From Patagioenas fasciata (lineage: Eukaryota; Chordata; Aves; Columbiformes; Columbidae): a stretch of DNA of 64,000 bases. Below are positions 51,818 through 64,000 of this stretch, in pieces. Numbering within the stretch: the stretch's first letter is position 1; the number at the start of each line of letters is the position of its first letter. The stretch lies in NCBI RefSeq assembly GCF_037038585.1, contig NC_092520.1:12841001-12905000 (forward strand), written 5' to 3'. A program made the position numbers and the translations under genes. The notes beneath the pieces were generated by a model, which did no database searches, had not been told where the DNA came from, and was given only the letters and a program-made list of their open reading frames with translations.

Positions 51818-51998
51818 ATGGCCATCGCACACATCGCCACCGAGTACGTCTTCTCCGACTTTTTGCTGAAGGAGCCGCCGGAGACGCGATTCAAGGGGCT
51901 GCGGCTGGAGCTGGCGCTGGACAAGATCGTCACCTGCATCGCCGTGGGGCTGCCGCTGCTCCTCATCTCCCTCGCCTTCGCACAGGAGGTCTCCATCG
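51818..51998 (+). CDS. PANX1: PANX1 exon 1: N-terminus and first transmembrane helix
   Basis: It encodes 60 residues plus one base (phase 1) ending FAQEVSIG before a GTAACC donor. The frame is open upstream without another ATG, so the ATG at 51818 is the start. C40 in VTCIAVG is conserved. Confidence 0.96.
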
Positions 51999-54900
51999 GT
52001 AACCGGCCTCCCCGACCGGCCCCTCCGCGGCTCCCGGCGCCTCCCGCGGCGGACAAAGGGCTCGGCGGGCGCGGGGGAGCGGTGCGGAGCCCCAGAGTGG
52101 GGGGCATGGGGCGTGGGGCAGCGTTCCGTTGGGCTCAGCTGCCAGATGCCGGGAGGGGTTTCCACTCGGGGGTGGGGGAAAAGACGCCTTTGGGCCGTGA
52201 GGCGTGCGCATGAGAGGGAACAGCTTCCCGGAGAGCATCCCTAGCAGCAGGCGGTGCCTCCGTGCAGCCTTGCCCAGGTGTGCTGGGCATCCCGGCTGGC
52301 CTTTGTCGCTCTGCCTCATGCCCTCCTTCTCCTCCTTGGGGCATCCCCTGACCGATGCTATTCTCTACCACCTCCTGAGGAAGAGCCCTGACAGCTGAGC
52401 TGCTGCATCTCGTCCCGCGGGTGCGATTTCAGGAGGGTGCTGTAGCCATGGCTGCTCTTTGTTCCCCAACGCTGCTCAGCGTTGTGAGTGACCTGCTGAG
52501 CTGTGCCTTGGACACTGCCCGTGTGCTGCGGGTCCTGGTGCCTGGAGCATTGTGCCACAAGATCTTGCTGTCATTCTGCAGCTGTCAGGGACAGTGCCAA
52601 GGAAAAGGGGTCTTGACCTCTGCGCTTGGGCTGTGGGTGGCTCCACTGGACACTGAGGCTGGTCACCAGTTCCTCGGATGTGCGGCAGGGTGGGCAGTGG
52701 AAGGGCTCTCCAAAGCTTTCCCCTGCTCTGTTGCACTTCTGCAACTGTTCAGTTGAACTTCTGGTGTGACTCTGTAGATGAAGCTATGTTTTACAGAATG
52801 GCCAAGTTTCCTAATTATCTTCCTATCTTTTTTTCCCCCACCACTAAGTCACAGAAGTGCTTGTGCAGCAGCCTAGTAGTCAGCCCTTTTCAGAGCCTGA
52901 AGTGATAAGGAGAGTTTTAAATCCAAATGACAAGACTTGTAACTTGGGGGCTCACTTATAAAACCTATTCACTTGTAAGAATTGCTCTGCATTTAAATAG
53001 CACTGAATGAATGAAGATTTCAAGGGTAAATAAGCAGTACTGTCCATTTTGAGACAGGGTAAATCATAGGGCTTCCACCCCTTCAGAAATAGTTCGATTT
53101 ACTGTGTGTACCTGTTCATTGGCAATCAGTATTGTATACCTGAGGTACATCAGCTGTAGGTTTGAGTCAAGCAAATGTCAAGAAAGTAGCAGATGGAATG
53201 AGACTGTGAATTAGTGGTGAATCTCTGCAAAACCATCATTAATAGCATTAATCAGATACCAGACTGCTTAAGAGATAAGATGCCCCAGACTGCTTTGTTT
53301 ACATCTCGCTACACACCTGTTGCAATAGCTGTGGTTTTGACCCAAAGCACTGTGGCCTGCATAACCACACAGATGGTCAAGAGCAGCCAGTTTGGAAATG
53401 CCAAGACCAGATTTGAGCCCTGTGACAGCTCTGGTCAGTCAGAGACTGGATGGATACAGCAGCATTTCTGTAATCTAAGCTGCTGGTTTTATTTTCGGAT
53501 GTGCTACTGATACGTGCACATTTCTTCCTCTTAAAGCAATGAAAAAGAGGGCTGGCATTTCCATATACTAACTTGTATATGGGCTCCGTAGTTCTTCCTT
53601 CTGCTTCTCCTCTAAAAGCACTGGATCCGGTTTGAAATGATGCCTGTGTGTCAAGGTCTCTTTTATGAGCTGTCCAGAAGTATTTATTTAATTTTCCTTC
53701 CTTACATAAAGCTCCAAAACACAATTGAATTGCAGAGTTTGGTGAAGTGTGCCTTTCTTTTGAATGAGTTCTCATCTTCGCTAGTCAAACATCTAGGCCT
53801 CAGTGCATGCTATATGTAACATATTTCAGTATTAAACTAATTCAAATTGAATCATCTGTGACTCCAGTAGATTCATAAAATGAGAATCAAAGTGCCCCCT
53901 ACATCTTTCATCTGCTTTATTTTGCTTGTAATCCTGAGAACCTGTTAGAAGAAAGCATGGGGTTTAAAACCAAGCTCTTCTATTTGAAAAATAACTATGA
54001 AAATAAGTATTGGAAATACAGCAGGGCTCCGGTGTGAGTGAAGCTACACCACGTGGTTTCCATACAGAAAGTGATACTGCATCAGCCACGCTGCTATTAC
54101 GGCTGTTGCCACAGCCCTTGTGGCTTGGCGGGCTGGCTGCTGATGGGAGGTCCCAAAGCTGTTCCCATTAAGGCTTTTTTGGGGGTAGAGAGGATCCTGG
54201 GGGCTGGTTATGCCCCGTTCTGTGAGGACTAGTGCTCAGCCAGCGATAAAATAGAAAGCAAGGATTGGTTTCAAATGCTTCCTGGTGTAACTGTGCTCTG
54301 AAGAAGCTCAGGAGAGCTAAACCGGGAGAAAATGATAGGGTCCATTTTAGGCCTGAAGAAGGGCAACACAGAATCAGAAGGGGTTGTGAAAGCGGTATCT
54401 GAGTCACAGTGTGGAAGTGTCTCTGCCTCTGGGTACAAAAATTGAACACCCTTTCCAAGAATGAACGCTCGGCTCCTGGTTTTGTTGGGATAATTACATT
54501 CTTTCCGCCTAAACTTCTCTTGGCACCTCAAGCTGTCACCTTCCCTCCCGCTCTACTTTCCTGTTTCCTCGCAGTGCGGTGTCAGATAACTGCAATTTTC
54601 CTCCTACATGCGGTTGTTGTTAATTGTGCAAAATGATTATAATGTTTCCAAAGGCCACAGAGGTTCTCTGAAGCCACCAAGTCACTTCTAGTTTTGATAA
54701 AAGTTTCAGGAAATAAATGGGATTCTAGTTGGATATCACAGAGGATTTCTGTGCCGGAGGCTCAGGCAGCGAGCACTGCCAAAACTCCTGGGGTTAGTGC
54801 CTGGACCGCGCTTCCGCATCCTTCAGGGGCAGGAGGAGCACTAATCCAAGTTTATTCTTGGTTATATTTTAGAAACCCATGGTCAACTGCAGGTTTGTGA

Positions 54901-57900
54901 TGATTTTAAGCTGGTTCTGGTAGGACTTAGCTATAATTGAGCTGTTCTCTGCCAGCCCTAGGACGTTTTCCTGCTTGAAATCTTGCACCTGTTATCTGTT
55001 TACAGCTAGACCTTATTTTACACTATTTATACAATTAATGTATAATTTTGTGTAGTTTTATATAGTTTTATACTGGGAGCTTGAAAATGAAAATAACTGT
55101 AGGATTGTGAGGACTGTGTTGTGTATCCCTATATTTCTTATGACCTGATATTATTTCCTTATATTATTTGTCAGTTCTTATGGTAAATATACTACAGATT
55201 ATCAGGTCATATGGTGACAGAAGCCATGTAAATATAGCTAAATCACACACCCCTCCTATAAAGGAAAAACAAAAAAAAGACATGAGCACCCTCAGCAATG
55301 TATGAGCCCCAAATTAATAGGATTTGATCTGTGTCATTTTTTCATGACACAGAAATTATTATTTTTAATAAGAATAACTTTGAGCCAGGATTGCGGTTCC
55401 AGTTTTTAAACTCTGTGTGTGTATATTGTGAGATACACTTGCTTACTGTAAACAGCTTAGCTGAAAACATAGATATTTATTACCAAGGCACTGCTCGTAG
55501 CAGGATGCTGCAGCCCTAAGTCAGTTGAGCAAAGAGGAAATCAAAACAATCTGCTTAATTTTGGCAGAGTCTTGTTTCTGAGTTAGTTCTAGGAAAAGTA
55601 TCAGTGACTGGCTTGGGTTGCAGCAGAAGGAAAAGCAGATGTGAGAGCTGTCCACTCGACATCAAATACTTGCATCTTTTCCCATAAGAAAGCAACTGGG
55701 AATTGCTCGTGTGTGCTTGAGCCCAGCAGCTGCTTGTCACCAAATAATGTCATTTGACCTTCTGTACAGAGCAGCTTTTGGGCAGCGTGTGCCGGCTGCA
55801 TTGCTGCGGTTCGTGGGGGAGGTGATGGCTGGGAAAGGAGATGAGAAGGAAGGGGGAGAGCTGGAGAGGAGAGAAGAAGGGAATTTTGTGGTGGCCACCA
55901 GCAGCCCTTACTACAGGTTCAGTTTGGGCAGTGGTTGTGCATGGCTCATACATTGCTGGTATGAATTAATAGTCTTGTTTTGGCATCTCTGTTTATTTTA
56001 TAATACAACCAAACTCTTTGGAAACCTTCCCAGGACCAAGAAATTACCATGTGTTAAGTAAAGACACCTAAGAAACTTGTATATAATCAGCCTGAAGGTC
56101 TGGGTAGCGCTAATAGCTTGAGAGTTGTGTCAGGATGCTGGGTTAGGAAGCACCTGGCCATAGACCAACCCACAGCTGCATTAATCTATCAAAATGAAGA
56201 TTTCCTACACTAAAAAAGTCTTATTTCCCTCTGATACGTCTTATTTTTGGTGCACAAAGGTGGAGAAGTAGAGCTTTATCCTATGCTGTACATGGGCTTA
56301 ATGTCCCCATTGACCAACTTTGGGCTTTCCCAGTGGTGACAACCCTTACTTGCCCTGCTCAATTTCTGCCTATTTTCTGGGAGAGTTTATTTTTCCCCAG
56401 TTAGTTTGTTTTAGTTCCCATCCCCTCACTTGGCAGCCTATGGGATTTGAGGTGCTTTGGCCACCAGAAAACAGAGTGAAGGGTGTTAGTGAGGACCTCT
56501 GGGTGCCCCATCCCAACAGCTTCTGTGGGTGCCCTGTGGGTCCCCAGCAGTGCCCACCTGCAGCGCCCACCTGCAGCATCCCTCATTGCATGTCCATCTG
56601 AGCCTCCATCTCTATACAGGGTAATCATGATGCTCAAACAGTCATGAGAATCAAATGTATAGCAAGGAAAAAAAATACAATTGTGAAACCAAACCACAAC
56701 AAATATACAAGAAAAAATAGTCTAAAGTTTTGAATTAGGCTCCTTTCCACTGCAGTTACCCCCTTGCTGGCCCTCTCTGCAGATGTCCCTCTCCCTTCAC
56801 ATTCACAAGTTGCTGGGGAGGCTTTTGGGAAATCAACCTATCTTGTGACTTCCGTAAGAGCTGCAGACCAAAGTTAAGTTGGGTGTAATTAGGCCAAAGA
56901 CTATTACTATGGCAGCTGCTGGCTGAGAGCTTGAAAAACATCTCCACGTGCTGCCAAAGCATGCTGTATGCTAGTACCCTGTTTCCCTGAAAATCAGACA
57001 GGGTCTCGTATTAATTTTCACTCCAAAAAATGCTTACTTTTTTACATGTATAGCTGCCTGGATACTATTTACCTTGACTTTTTTATGAACTGTAACAATG
57101 GCTTCTTTTTGGAGTAGGGTTTATATTTCAAGCATCCTCAAAAATCCTGAAAAATCATGCTAGGGCTTATTTTTGGGGTAGGTCTTATTTTTGAGGAAAT
57201 GGAGTAGTTGACATTTGAACATCTTGCATTTAGTTCAGCAGGATGCTCTGAAAACCAGGGCATTAATGACAGGGCTAAGTCAACAAGTGTGTGAGCAGCA
57301 TCGGTCTGGAACAGCTGCACGAACTGGGACATCTTTGGTTAGAGGTGCAGACCCCAGAGAACAGCAGCGTGCGCTGTGCTGCTCTTAGGCACATAAGGAG
57401 TGCTCAATAAATAGCAGAAGTTACCAGCATCGCGTCAAACTTGTGAAAACATTTCCTTTAATGTTAAGTTTAAATTGTCTTTGAGTGAACATTTTGAGCT
57501 GCTGGTGAGATTTATTTTCTGTTTAACTTCTACAGAGCCAGGTTTGCAATTCCTATAGAAAGTGTGGTAGGCTGCTTTTGATGCCAGAATTAATTTAAAA
57601 AGCATCACGATCCTCTGTTGTTGCCTGAGATTTGGGGTGTCACCAATGTTGGCAGTGGCGTCAGGTGGTCATCACCACTGTTTGAGATGTTTCTCCTTCA
57701 GGTGAAGGGAAACTTTTTATCCTTAAATCTCACTGGTGGGAATTTCATTCACAAGTTTTTTTCCCATGAATCAGAAAACCTATTGCTCTGAAGGCAATGC
57801 TTGATAAACACCCAGCTCTTTTCCTGCTCATGATTTTGAGACTTCTCTGTGAGATAACTGGCAGCCCCGTCAGGGGGGAAAGATACTTGTTGGCTTCTCT

Positions 57901-60900
57901 GACCTGCTCCACTTGAACATCACATCACCTGAGCTTGACATTCTGCTATTTCTCCATTGCCAAAGTAAATCTCAGGGAACAGGTTATTTTTTCCAGTGCA
58001 TTCATTTGTGTCTCTCCATAGTTCCTTCTTGAACACAGTATTTATTCTGTTCCACCCAACCTGCCACTTTGGTCCGTGTGAAGCATCTATAAATCTAATA
58101 AAAACATTCCTTCTGGTCCCCTCTTAATGGGTGTGTGTACACCCACACATGCAGTTGTTTCTTCTTTGGCATGCAATGGGACGTCTTTTTCATATTTTAA
58201 AATCTTTTTTAATGTTGGGGTGGAGGATGTGCGTTGGATGGTGCCTGGCAGTCTGTATGTTGTGTATGCGTGCCTTGATTTTCTTGTTTGTGGGTTTTTC
58301 TTTGGTGACTGCTAACGTGGATAATTCTTGTTAGATAAAATCAGGTGGGTAGTTCATTTTGCCTGGTGGAAAATTAGAGTAGTAATTAATAGCTAAGTTT
58401 TCATCCAAGCTTATGCAAATCTTTTTTCCAGTGATTGCAGTGTATTAGAAACCAAATAATTATTTACTGAAGCTTTAATCCTGTCAACTACAACCACCTC
58501 ATCCTGGTTCAGGAAAAATAGTTCAGCATATGATTAACATCGATTCTTGGAAATACTCTCTGTTAGTTGTAGGTTCTTAATTAGATGTTTAAGTTAGAAG
58601 AGGGGTGTTGAACCACTGGGGAGAAAACCAGCCCAGCTTGCTAGGTTTATGATCCCGCTAGTATGGGATGCAGCCAGAGGATGCTGAGCCCTCTGCTTGT
58701 CCCACCTTGCACCCAGCAAAGCAGTGAGATACTGAACAGGGACTCTCTCCTTCAGATTTGAGATTTTCCTTGGGATTCTGTGCATTTCTGTTTGTAGGCA
58801 GGTTTCTCTTTTAGAAATCATCTACAGGGACATTATTGTAGACATTGCAGGAGTGACTTGGGTCCTGCTGATTTAGCATCAATACCAAAATTTCCACCTC
58901 CGTGTGGGCAAAAGGAGCTGTAGTGAGCCCAACTGCTTGCAGCTCAACTATGAGAAGTCCCAGCTGGGACTGGAGCATCTTCTTTCAGACACCTGATAAC
59001 AGATCCTTCCCAAATCAGCCTGCAAGACTTTGGCAAAGTGGATGAAAAGGTGTTACCAGGGCACAGCATCTCCACCTGTAGGCAGCCCCATGCTGGTTTT
59101 TACAGTGCTGTATGGGAGCTAGAGAGGAGCCAGTTGCAGAAGAAGAGGGTTTTCCTGGCACAGACAGGGAGGAGATAGCTGGGGTTGTTGGCAGAGCACA
59201 CACGAAGACGTGCCACAGCGGGGTGGGGTGACAGCTTGGCCTTGCTGCTCGCTGGCTGCGGTGACTCAGGCCTGGACTCTGCACGGGGTTGCATGCCTGC
59301 GAGTAATTCCTGCTGCTGGCAGCCAGCCGATAACCTCAGTGCACTTGTAAAAGTGAGTTTTTATCATTCATGGCTGCACACCTGTTGCTGCCTGAAGTTT
59401 CTGTAGCTCTTTTGGGTGATTTCTCTTTAGGGCAACCATAGTAAGTGGCATTTTAAAATCCTCATTTATTTGCAAAAGTGTGAGTCAAATCCCCATCACT
59501 CCCTGTCCAGAGCTGATTTAGTACCAGGGAAGGCTTAAAAAAAGTGTGTTGCCAAGTGTAACGATAACTTGGCCAAAGACTGTTGTGGCAACTGCTCAAC
59601 AAATGCAGTCATTTATTATTTTTCATCCTTCTCACTGCGTATTTTATCTCCCTGTTGTTGTTATGGGTTTGGCTGCTGATTTTTTTCCCTCTTCTATTAC
59701 TTGTGGGAGCAGAGGACGGGGAATGACTTCATGTCACCAAGTCAAGTCCAGAGGCTGTTCCTTTGATAGCAGAGGACTATTAGCCTTTCAAAAACTGGCC
59801 CTGTGCACAGGGAGTCTGCGGAAGGCGTTTGGCCCTTTGCCTGATTTCGCCTCTAATAAAAACTACAGATTTTCTTTTTCACCTCCTCCAGAACAGCCCA
59901 ACATAGAGTAAATTATCTGTACAGACTTATTGCTATTACCTCTTTGTGATGATTTTCAGATACATTTAATATGTGTTCTCTGTAGATCATGCACAAAACC
60001 AACTCTGTTTAAGCGTTAACATTGCCATGATTAGTTTGAAATTGTAATTCACACTAACAAGTGTTTACAACCAAGACTGCAGTAGGTTTATTAAAAACCT
60101 GGAGCATCCCCAGCTTCTGCTTGATGTTGAGCTCTCTCTGCTTGGCTCCCAAGTTAAGTTGCCAAAGGTTTCCAATATCCCTGCTGAAAGCCCGGAGATC
60201 AGAAGAGTCAGATTCACAGCCCTGCTGCACCATTTGCATTGCTTTAGCTATTCTGGTATGAAATTGTGCTCACAACACTTTGGAGAAGGAGACTGGCTGC
60301 CTTTTTCCTCACCAATTTAAACACGCCATCACTCCCAGTGGTTTCCCACCCGTTAAGGAGAATGAGCACATGGCATGTGTTTCTGGTTGCAGATACACAG
60401 ACTTGAATAGGACAAAGCATCTTTCTGAACGCTCCAGTTGCTCGTGATTTGAAAGGGTCACTTGTTTGCTGCTTCACACCAGGCACAGCCAGCAGGATGT
60501 TCATTAAGTTCTTTAAGAGCAGAGCATAAATGAGCCCTATCCAGTGGAGAACAGACACTCCAATTGCCTGCTCTTCTTCTTTTCCTGCAGTGTATTATTT
60601 CTTGAGCTTCCACAGCTAGTGGAAATTCTCTGGAAAGCAGAAACTCCTGAAGCTTTGGGGAAGCGCAAGCGCTTGTCTGGTGCCAACTTTGCTCAATCAC
60701 ATGTGCTCTGGTCTGATAAACAGTAATTTGTTTTCCATAAGGGAGGCTTGTGACAGGCCAAACCATGGCCTTATGATCCTACAGCCTTAGAAATAATTGT
60801 AACAGTGACTCATAACAAAAGGCTGTCATTCATAATGCTCCTTGACTATGCTACATTGTAGAAAGGCTATACAAGTTACAAGGCAAACGCAGTTGTCTCC

Positions 60901-62377
60901 TGTTACAAACGAAGTCCTTATTCTCTAAAAGCTAAACCAGCAAAAAGGCACAAATGATACAATCTTATAAAAAATATTTTTTCCTTATAAAGTACACAAT
61001 GATGCCATTAATATTAATTTTGATGAATGCATCACAAAAAAAAAAAAAGGCAGCAATATTTTCCCCCCTCTTGCTCTTTTGATATTGATGTTGCATTGGA
61101 GGAAGTTTTGAAGGTTGCCCTTGAAAGAGGGGTGTTCATGGAAAAGCGACCTCCAGTTTGTGTAACCATTTGGTGAAACAGCTATCCTGCTTTGACTTCA
61201 GGAAAGCAAGCTGGAAATGTGTGAGTTTTTTGTTTTAGTTCATTTTTTTTACTTTCACTATCAAAGCTTCAGAAAGAAAATCAACCCCCTCATGCTGTTC
61301 TGTTTTACTAGTTCTTACCCAAGGAGCCACTGATACTCCACATCCAGTAACCACTTGTCCTCATTGAGATATGTGCAGTAGGACTCAACTGGTGCCTGTA
61401 GCTGGTCAGAGCAGAATTTGACCCTAGGGGTGAGGTTGGCTAAATAGTTGCTCTCACTGTCAGTTAGAGCCCTGCTCTTAATTTGAAGGTCCTGAGCAGC
61501 TGGAGAAGTGCTGGAAGTGAGGGGGAATGATGATGGTATTGCCTGGTCCTGGGTAGAGCACATCACTGTGCTGATAAGGAGGGGTCTAGTGCCCTTTGGA
61601 GGTGTCTGAAGACCACAATTGCTCTGCTAGAAGCTACGCTAGGAAATCCTTGTTTTCACATGTGTAACTTGGACCCCTCAAGACACATGTGCATAGTCAG
61701 AGACAGAAGTGGCAGCACTGTGGACCAAACTTGCTTTTGCATCAAGGACTGCTGGGCTGCAGGAATAGTGTTTTGAGGTCTTGTTTCAATAAATGCGTAA
61801 GTGGTAGCTCGTGCATTTGGGAAACACAGTGGCATAATAGTACATGTTGGCAGCTGTTTCCTTGGGAAAGCAGCCTCATCTGGTCACTGATCTGCTGATT
61901 CCCCTTTGGCCAACCTGAGTCAAGTGCAAGCGAGAGAGCCAGGTCTTGGAGGTTGTGTTCCCCCAAAACTCTAAAAAATAGGCCTAAAAGCAGGTGCTTC
62001 TAATATACTGTCTCAGCCCTCAGAAGACATCAGAGAGCCTTTGTGGGAGTTTTACCTTTTGAGTGCAGTGGGAATTCAGTGACTCTTCCCCCTACAGAGC
62101 TGCTGTGTTTTATTCCATCATTTTACCTAATAGTTTTGGATATTGTGAAATCCCAACTGTGAACTTTTCTTCCTAAACTTACTTTCTTTTTGTTTTAATC
62201 CTCTGAGGCAGTGATAACTTTTGCTTTGTTTTCCCAGGTGCTCAGATAAGCTGTTTTGCACCCAGCTCCTTCTCCTGGCGACAAGCTGCTTACGTGGATT
62301 CCTACTGCTGGGCGGCTGTACAGCAGAAGCAACCATCCCAGAACAACCTAGAAAACATCCCCCTGTGGCTGCATAAA
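51818..62377 (+). CDS. PANX1: Pannexin-1, exons 1-2 only (gene continues past the window)
   Basis: Pannexin-1 forms heptameric large-pore plasma-membrane channels that release ATP and other small molecules. Coding exons in the window are 51818-51998 and 62238-62377, giving the first 107 of about 426 residues. The ATG sits in a strong context (GCCCGCCATGG). Residues 1-60 comprise the cytosolic N-terminus [20 protein letters not shown] and the first transmembrane helix (about 38-58, [18 protein letters not shown]). Exon 2 gives the first extracellular loop with C66, W74-R75 (pore constriction) and C84, and ends in IPLWLHK before the second helix. All of these residues match mammalian PANX1. The gene lies about 4.0 kb downstream of HEPHL1 on the same strand, as in human. 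Confidence 0.96.
51999..62237 (+). other. PANX1: PANX1 intron 1 (10.2 kb)
   Basis: GC-rich at its start (remainder of the CpG island), then AT-rich. It contains a degenerate inverted-repeat element at about 56982-57199 and a run of 12 A near 61027. No other exon, RNA gene or CR1 was recognised. Confidence 0.88.
56982..57199. mobile_element. Possible old non-autonomous DNA transposon (MITE-like)
   Basis: The left end TTTCCCTGAAAATCAGAC and right end GTCTTATTTTTGAGGAAA are imperfect inverted repeats (14 of 18 positions). Internal pieces AGGGTCTCGTATTAATTTT and GCTAGGGCTTATTTTTGGGG resemble an old dispersed amniote element whose ends read like CCCCGAAAATAAGAC. The interior has no coding capacity. 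The family is not certain from memory. Confidence 0.5.
62238..62377 (+). CDS. PANX1: PANX1 exon 2: first extracellular loop
   Basis: Acceptor TTTTCCCAG, donor GTATGT, phases 1 to 0. It encodes residues 61-107: [31 protein letters not shown], then ENIPLWLHK. The Trp74-Arg75 pore ring and loop cysteines 66 and 84 are present. Confidence 0.96.
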
Positions 62378-64000
62378 GTATGTACAGATCTCCTTCTGCA
62401 AAAATTGTCCCCACATAGAAGCCTGCTTTTGTCTCACTTTTCTTGCTCCTCTTCTCTGCTGTGGTCTTTGTCTTTGACTTAACTCTCCGTTTTTAGAGAG
62501 AATGTTTTCTTTCCCTTACTTCCAAAGAGAGTAGTACTAGGGAATGTATTTTCTGCTGTTAAATAAAGAGTCTGTTGTGCTATAATAACAAACATCAGCA
62601 GTTATCTGACACAAGAGTAATGTGAATGTTGCTGTGTTGCCCTGGAGCTGAGTGCCTCACCTGGCCTTGGCCAGGAGCTATTTTAAGATCAGGATATAAG
62701 ACACAACAACTACCCTAATGCTTGTATCAAAAGCTTACTTTAGGAAAAGAGGTTAGTAAAAATATTTCGTATTTTTGTTATATTACACTCAACCAGTTTT
62801 GCATGGAGAGGCACTAATGGCAAATAGGCATTTTGGGAGAGATTAAATTAATCCCTGGTACAAACAAGTTTAACCCAGTCTTCAGTGTGCTCTTCTAAGC
62901 TTCTGTGGGGTGTTCCCTTGTACACCGTGAGCTGGCTTTCACTGCTCTGAGTAAAGCATCATCATACTGAATGCACAGTAAGAGACTTATTTCATGGGTA
63001 AGCAGTGTGGTAGGCACTAAGATACTTAAGCTGTCTCTAAGCGGTGAACTGAGCTTTGGTGGGAGTTGCAAAGTCTGAGTAAATCCTGTGCCAAGGCCTA
63101 GAGCTGACTCAACTCGAGAGGCAGCATCACCCTGCTTGGGCACTGCTGATGCCGAAGTAAGAAATCCTGTTGAAGCTTTGCAAGTTTAGGGTGTTGTGTG
63201 CTGTCTTCCCTAAGCCTTTTATTACTTGCCCCAGCAAATAACCCCCTGGCACTTGAGAGCTGAGGAGAACCTGGTATTAGAGGGAGATCAGGTCTGGGAC
63301 CTGTAGCACCTGTGTTTCTGGGTTTTGCTGGCGTATCAGCTTTTATTATCCACTTAGCTGGTGGCATCTCCTCTGAAAGACTATTCAGGGCTGTCTCTCA
63401 TTCATTTGCTGACTCAAATCACAAACCGTAAGCATTTACTACTGCCTTCTCCAGTTAGCACAACTCGTAACCTTGATCCAACAGTCTTGGGTTTCATGAA
63501 TATTAAAGCCAGCCTTGTTGGTTTGTAGCCTGAACTCTGCCTTGCTCAGTTAGTGTCCCGCTTCACTTCAGCCAGACCTTCTGCAGAACCCAGTCAAAGC
63601 TGCTGGGACATATTGCAATGCTTGCCTGGGTGGAAACTCCACCTGCAAACCTGGATATGTTGCTGCCCCTTTCTCTTGAGGGAATGAGTTCTTGTTACCT
63701 GATTTCTTTATGCTGAATTTTATGCCATAGTCACCTGCTGATAGCTGTAAGTCTCCTAGTTCGCCAGGCTTAACTAATAGCCTAAATAGTCATACTTTTA
63801 TGATGCAATCCATGTTAATTTGCTGACTAGTGCTGTCTCAGCAACTGATGCAGGGCCCTTTTTCCCCCAGTTCCTCCATGACAGCTTAATGGTATGTGAT
63901 GTGTCCTTGTAAATACTCTGCAAAATGACTACAAGAAGTGTGTCTGAACAACTGAGTAAGAGCTTGTAGCAGAAGCTGGGTGCCTCCTCTTAACCTCCTA
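62378..64000 (+). other. PANX1: PANX1 intron 2 (5' part)
   Basis: About 1.6 kb of AT-rich intron running to the window end. No further PANX1 exon was seen (the next would open with the second transmembrane helix), and no repeat was recognised. Confidence 0.8.

Larger units (their letters stand above)
51500..52100 (+). promoter_or_regulatory. PANX1: CpG island promoter of PANX1
   Basis: A sharp change to very GC- and CpG-rich sequence spans the region before and after PANX1 exon 1, with no TATA box. This is the usual architecture of a broadly expressed vertebrate gene. Long open frames on both strands here arise because stop codons are scarce in GC-rich DNA and are not genes. The transcription start cannot be pinpointed. 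Confidence 0.85.

Noticed and set aside
51332-52319. Large overlapping open frames (up to 277 codons) on the minus strand and in other plus frames around PANX1 exon 1
   Set aside because: They lie in the CpG island where stop codons are rare. Their Arg/Pro/Gly/Ala-rich composition reflects GC content and they conflict with the clear PANX1 exon.

Overview
The window is nuclear DNA from a bird. Three things point there: 3'-anchored CR1 LINE fragments carrying the avian-type tail repeat (ATTCTGTG/ATTCTATG), an ERV LTR fragment of avian type, and two vertebrate multi-exon genes in the order known from human 11q21 (HEPHL1 then PANX1, same strand). No bacterial genes, CRISPR arrays, tRNAs or rRNAs were seen. 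The species cannot be fixed from the sequence alone.

Layout. Positions 1-13000 look intergenic and are AT-rich, with one conspicuous GGTTT/GTTTT pentanucleotide array (2050-2184) and a short CR1 remnant. A TATA-like box at about 13001 precedes HEPHL1 (hephaestin-like 1, zyklopen). All 20 coding exons of HEPHL1 can be placed on the + strand between 13097 and 47823. The joined frame is 3,486 nt including the stop and encodes 1,161 residues with no internal stop, close to the human length of about 1,159. Intron 1 is 10.2 kb and holds a CR1, an LTR fragment and a 57-bp direct repeat pair. Introns 6, 11 and 14 hold antisense CR1 pieces. Introns 7 (166 bp) and 19 (79 bp) are very short. About 4.0 kb separates the HEPHL1 stop from the PANX1 start and carries the HEPHL1 3' UTR plus two CR1 tails. 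A GC-rich, CpG-dense promoter with a perfect 30-bp tandem duplication leads directly into PANX1 exon 1 (ATG at 51818). PANX1 intron 1 is 10.2 kb, exon 2 lies at 62238-62377, and the window ends inside intron 2, so PANX1 is incomplete here.

Function. HEPHL1 is a type I membrane multicopper ferroxidase: signal peptide, six cupredoxin domains, one transmembrane helix and a short tail. Every ligand of three type 1 copper sites and of the trinuclear cluster is readable. Two of three possible ceruloplasmin-type iron sites (domains 4 and 6) are intact. PANX1 is a plasma-membrane large-pore channel that releases ATP. The two genes are linked neighbours, but nothing in the sequence suggests a joint pathway.

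No undescribed biological system was found. The most informative observations are a GC-AG intron required for the HEPHL1 frame, two weak HEPHL1 splice donors, the internal threefold exon-phase pattern, sorting-type motifs in the HEPHL1 tail, the tandem duplication just before the PANX1 ATG, and several small repeats.
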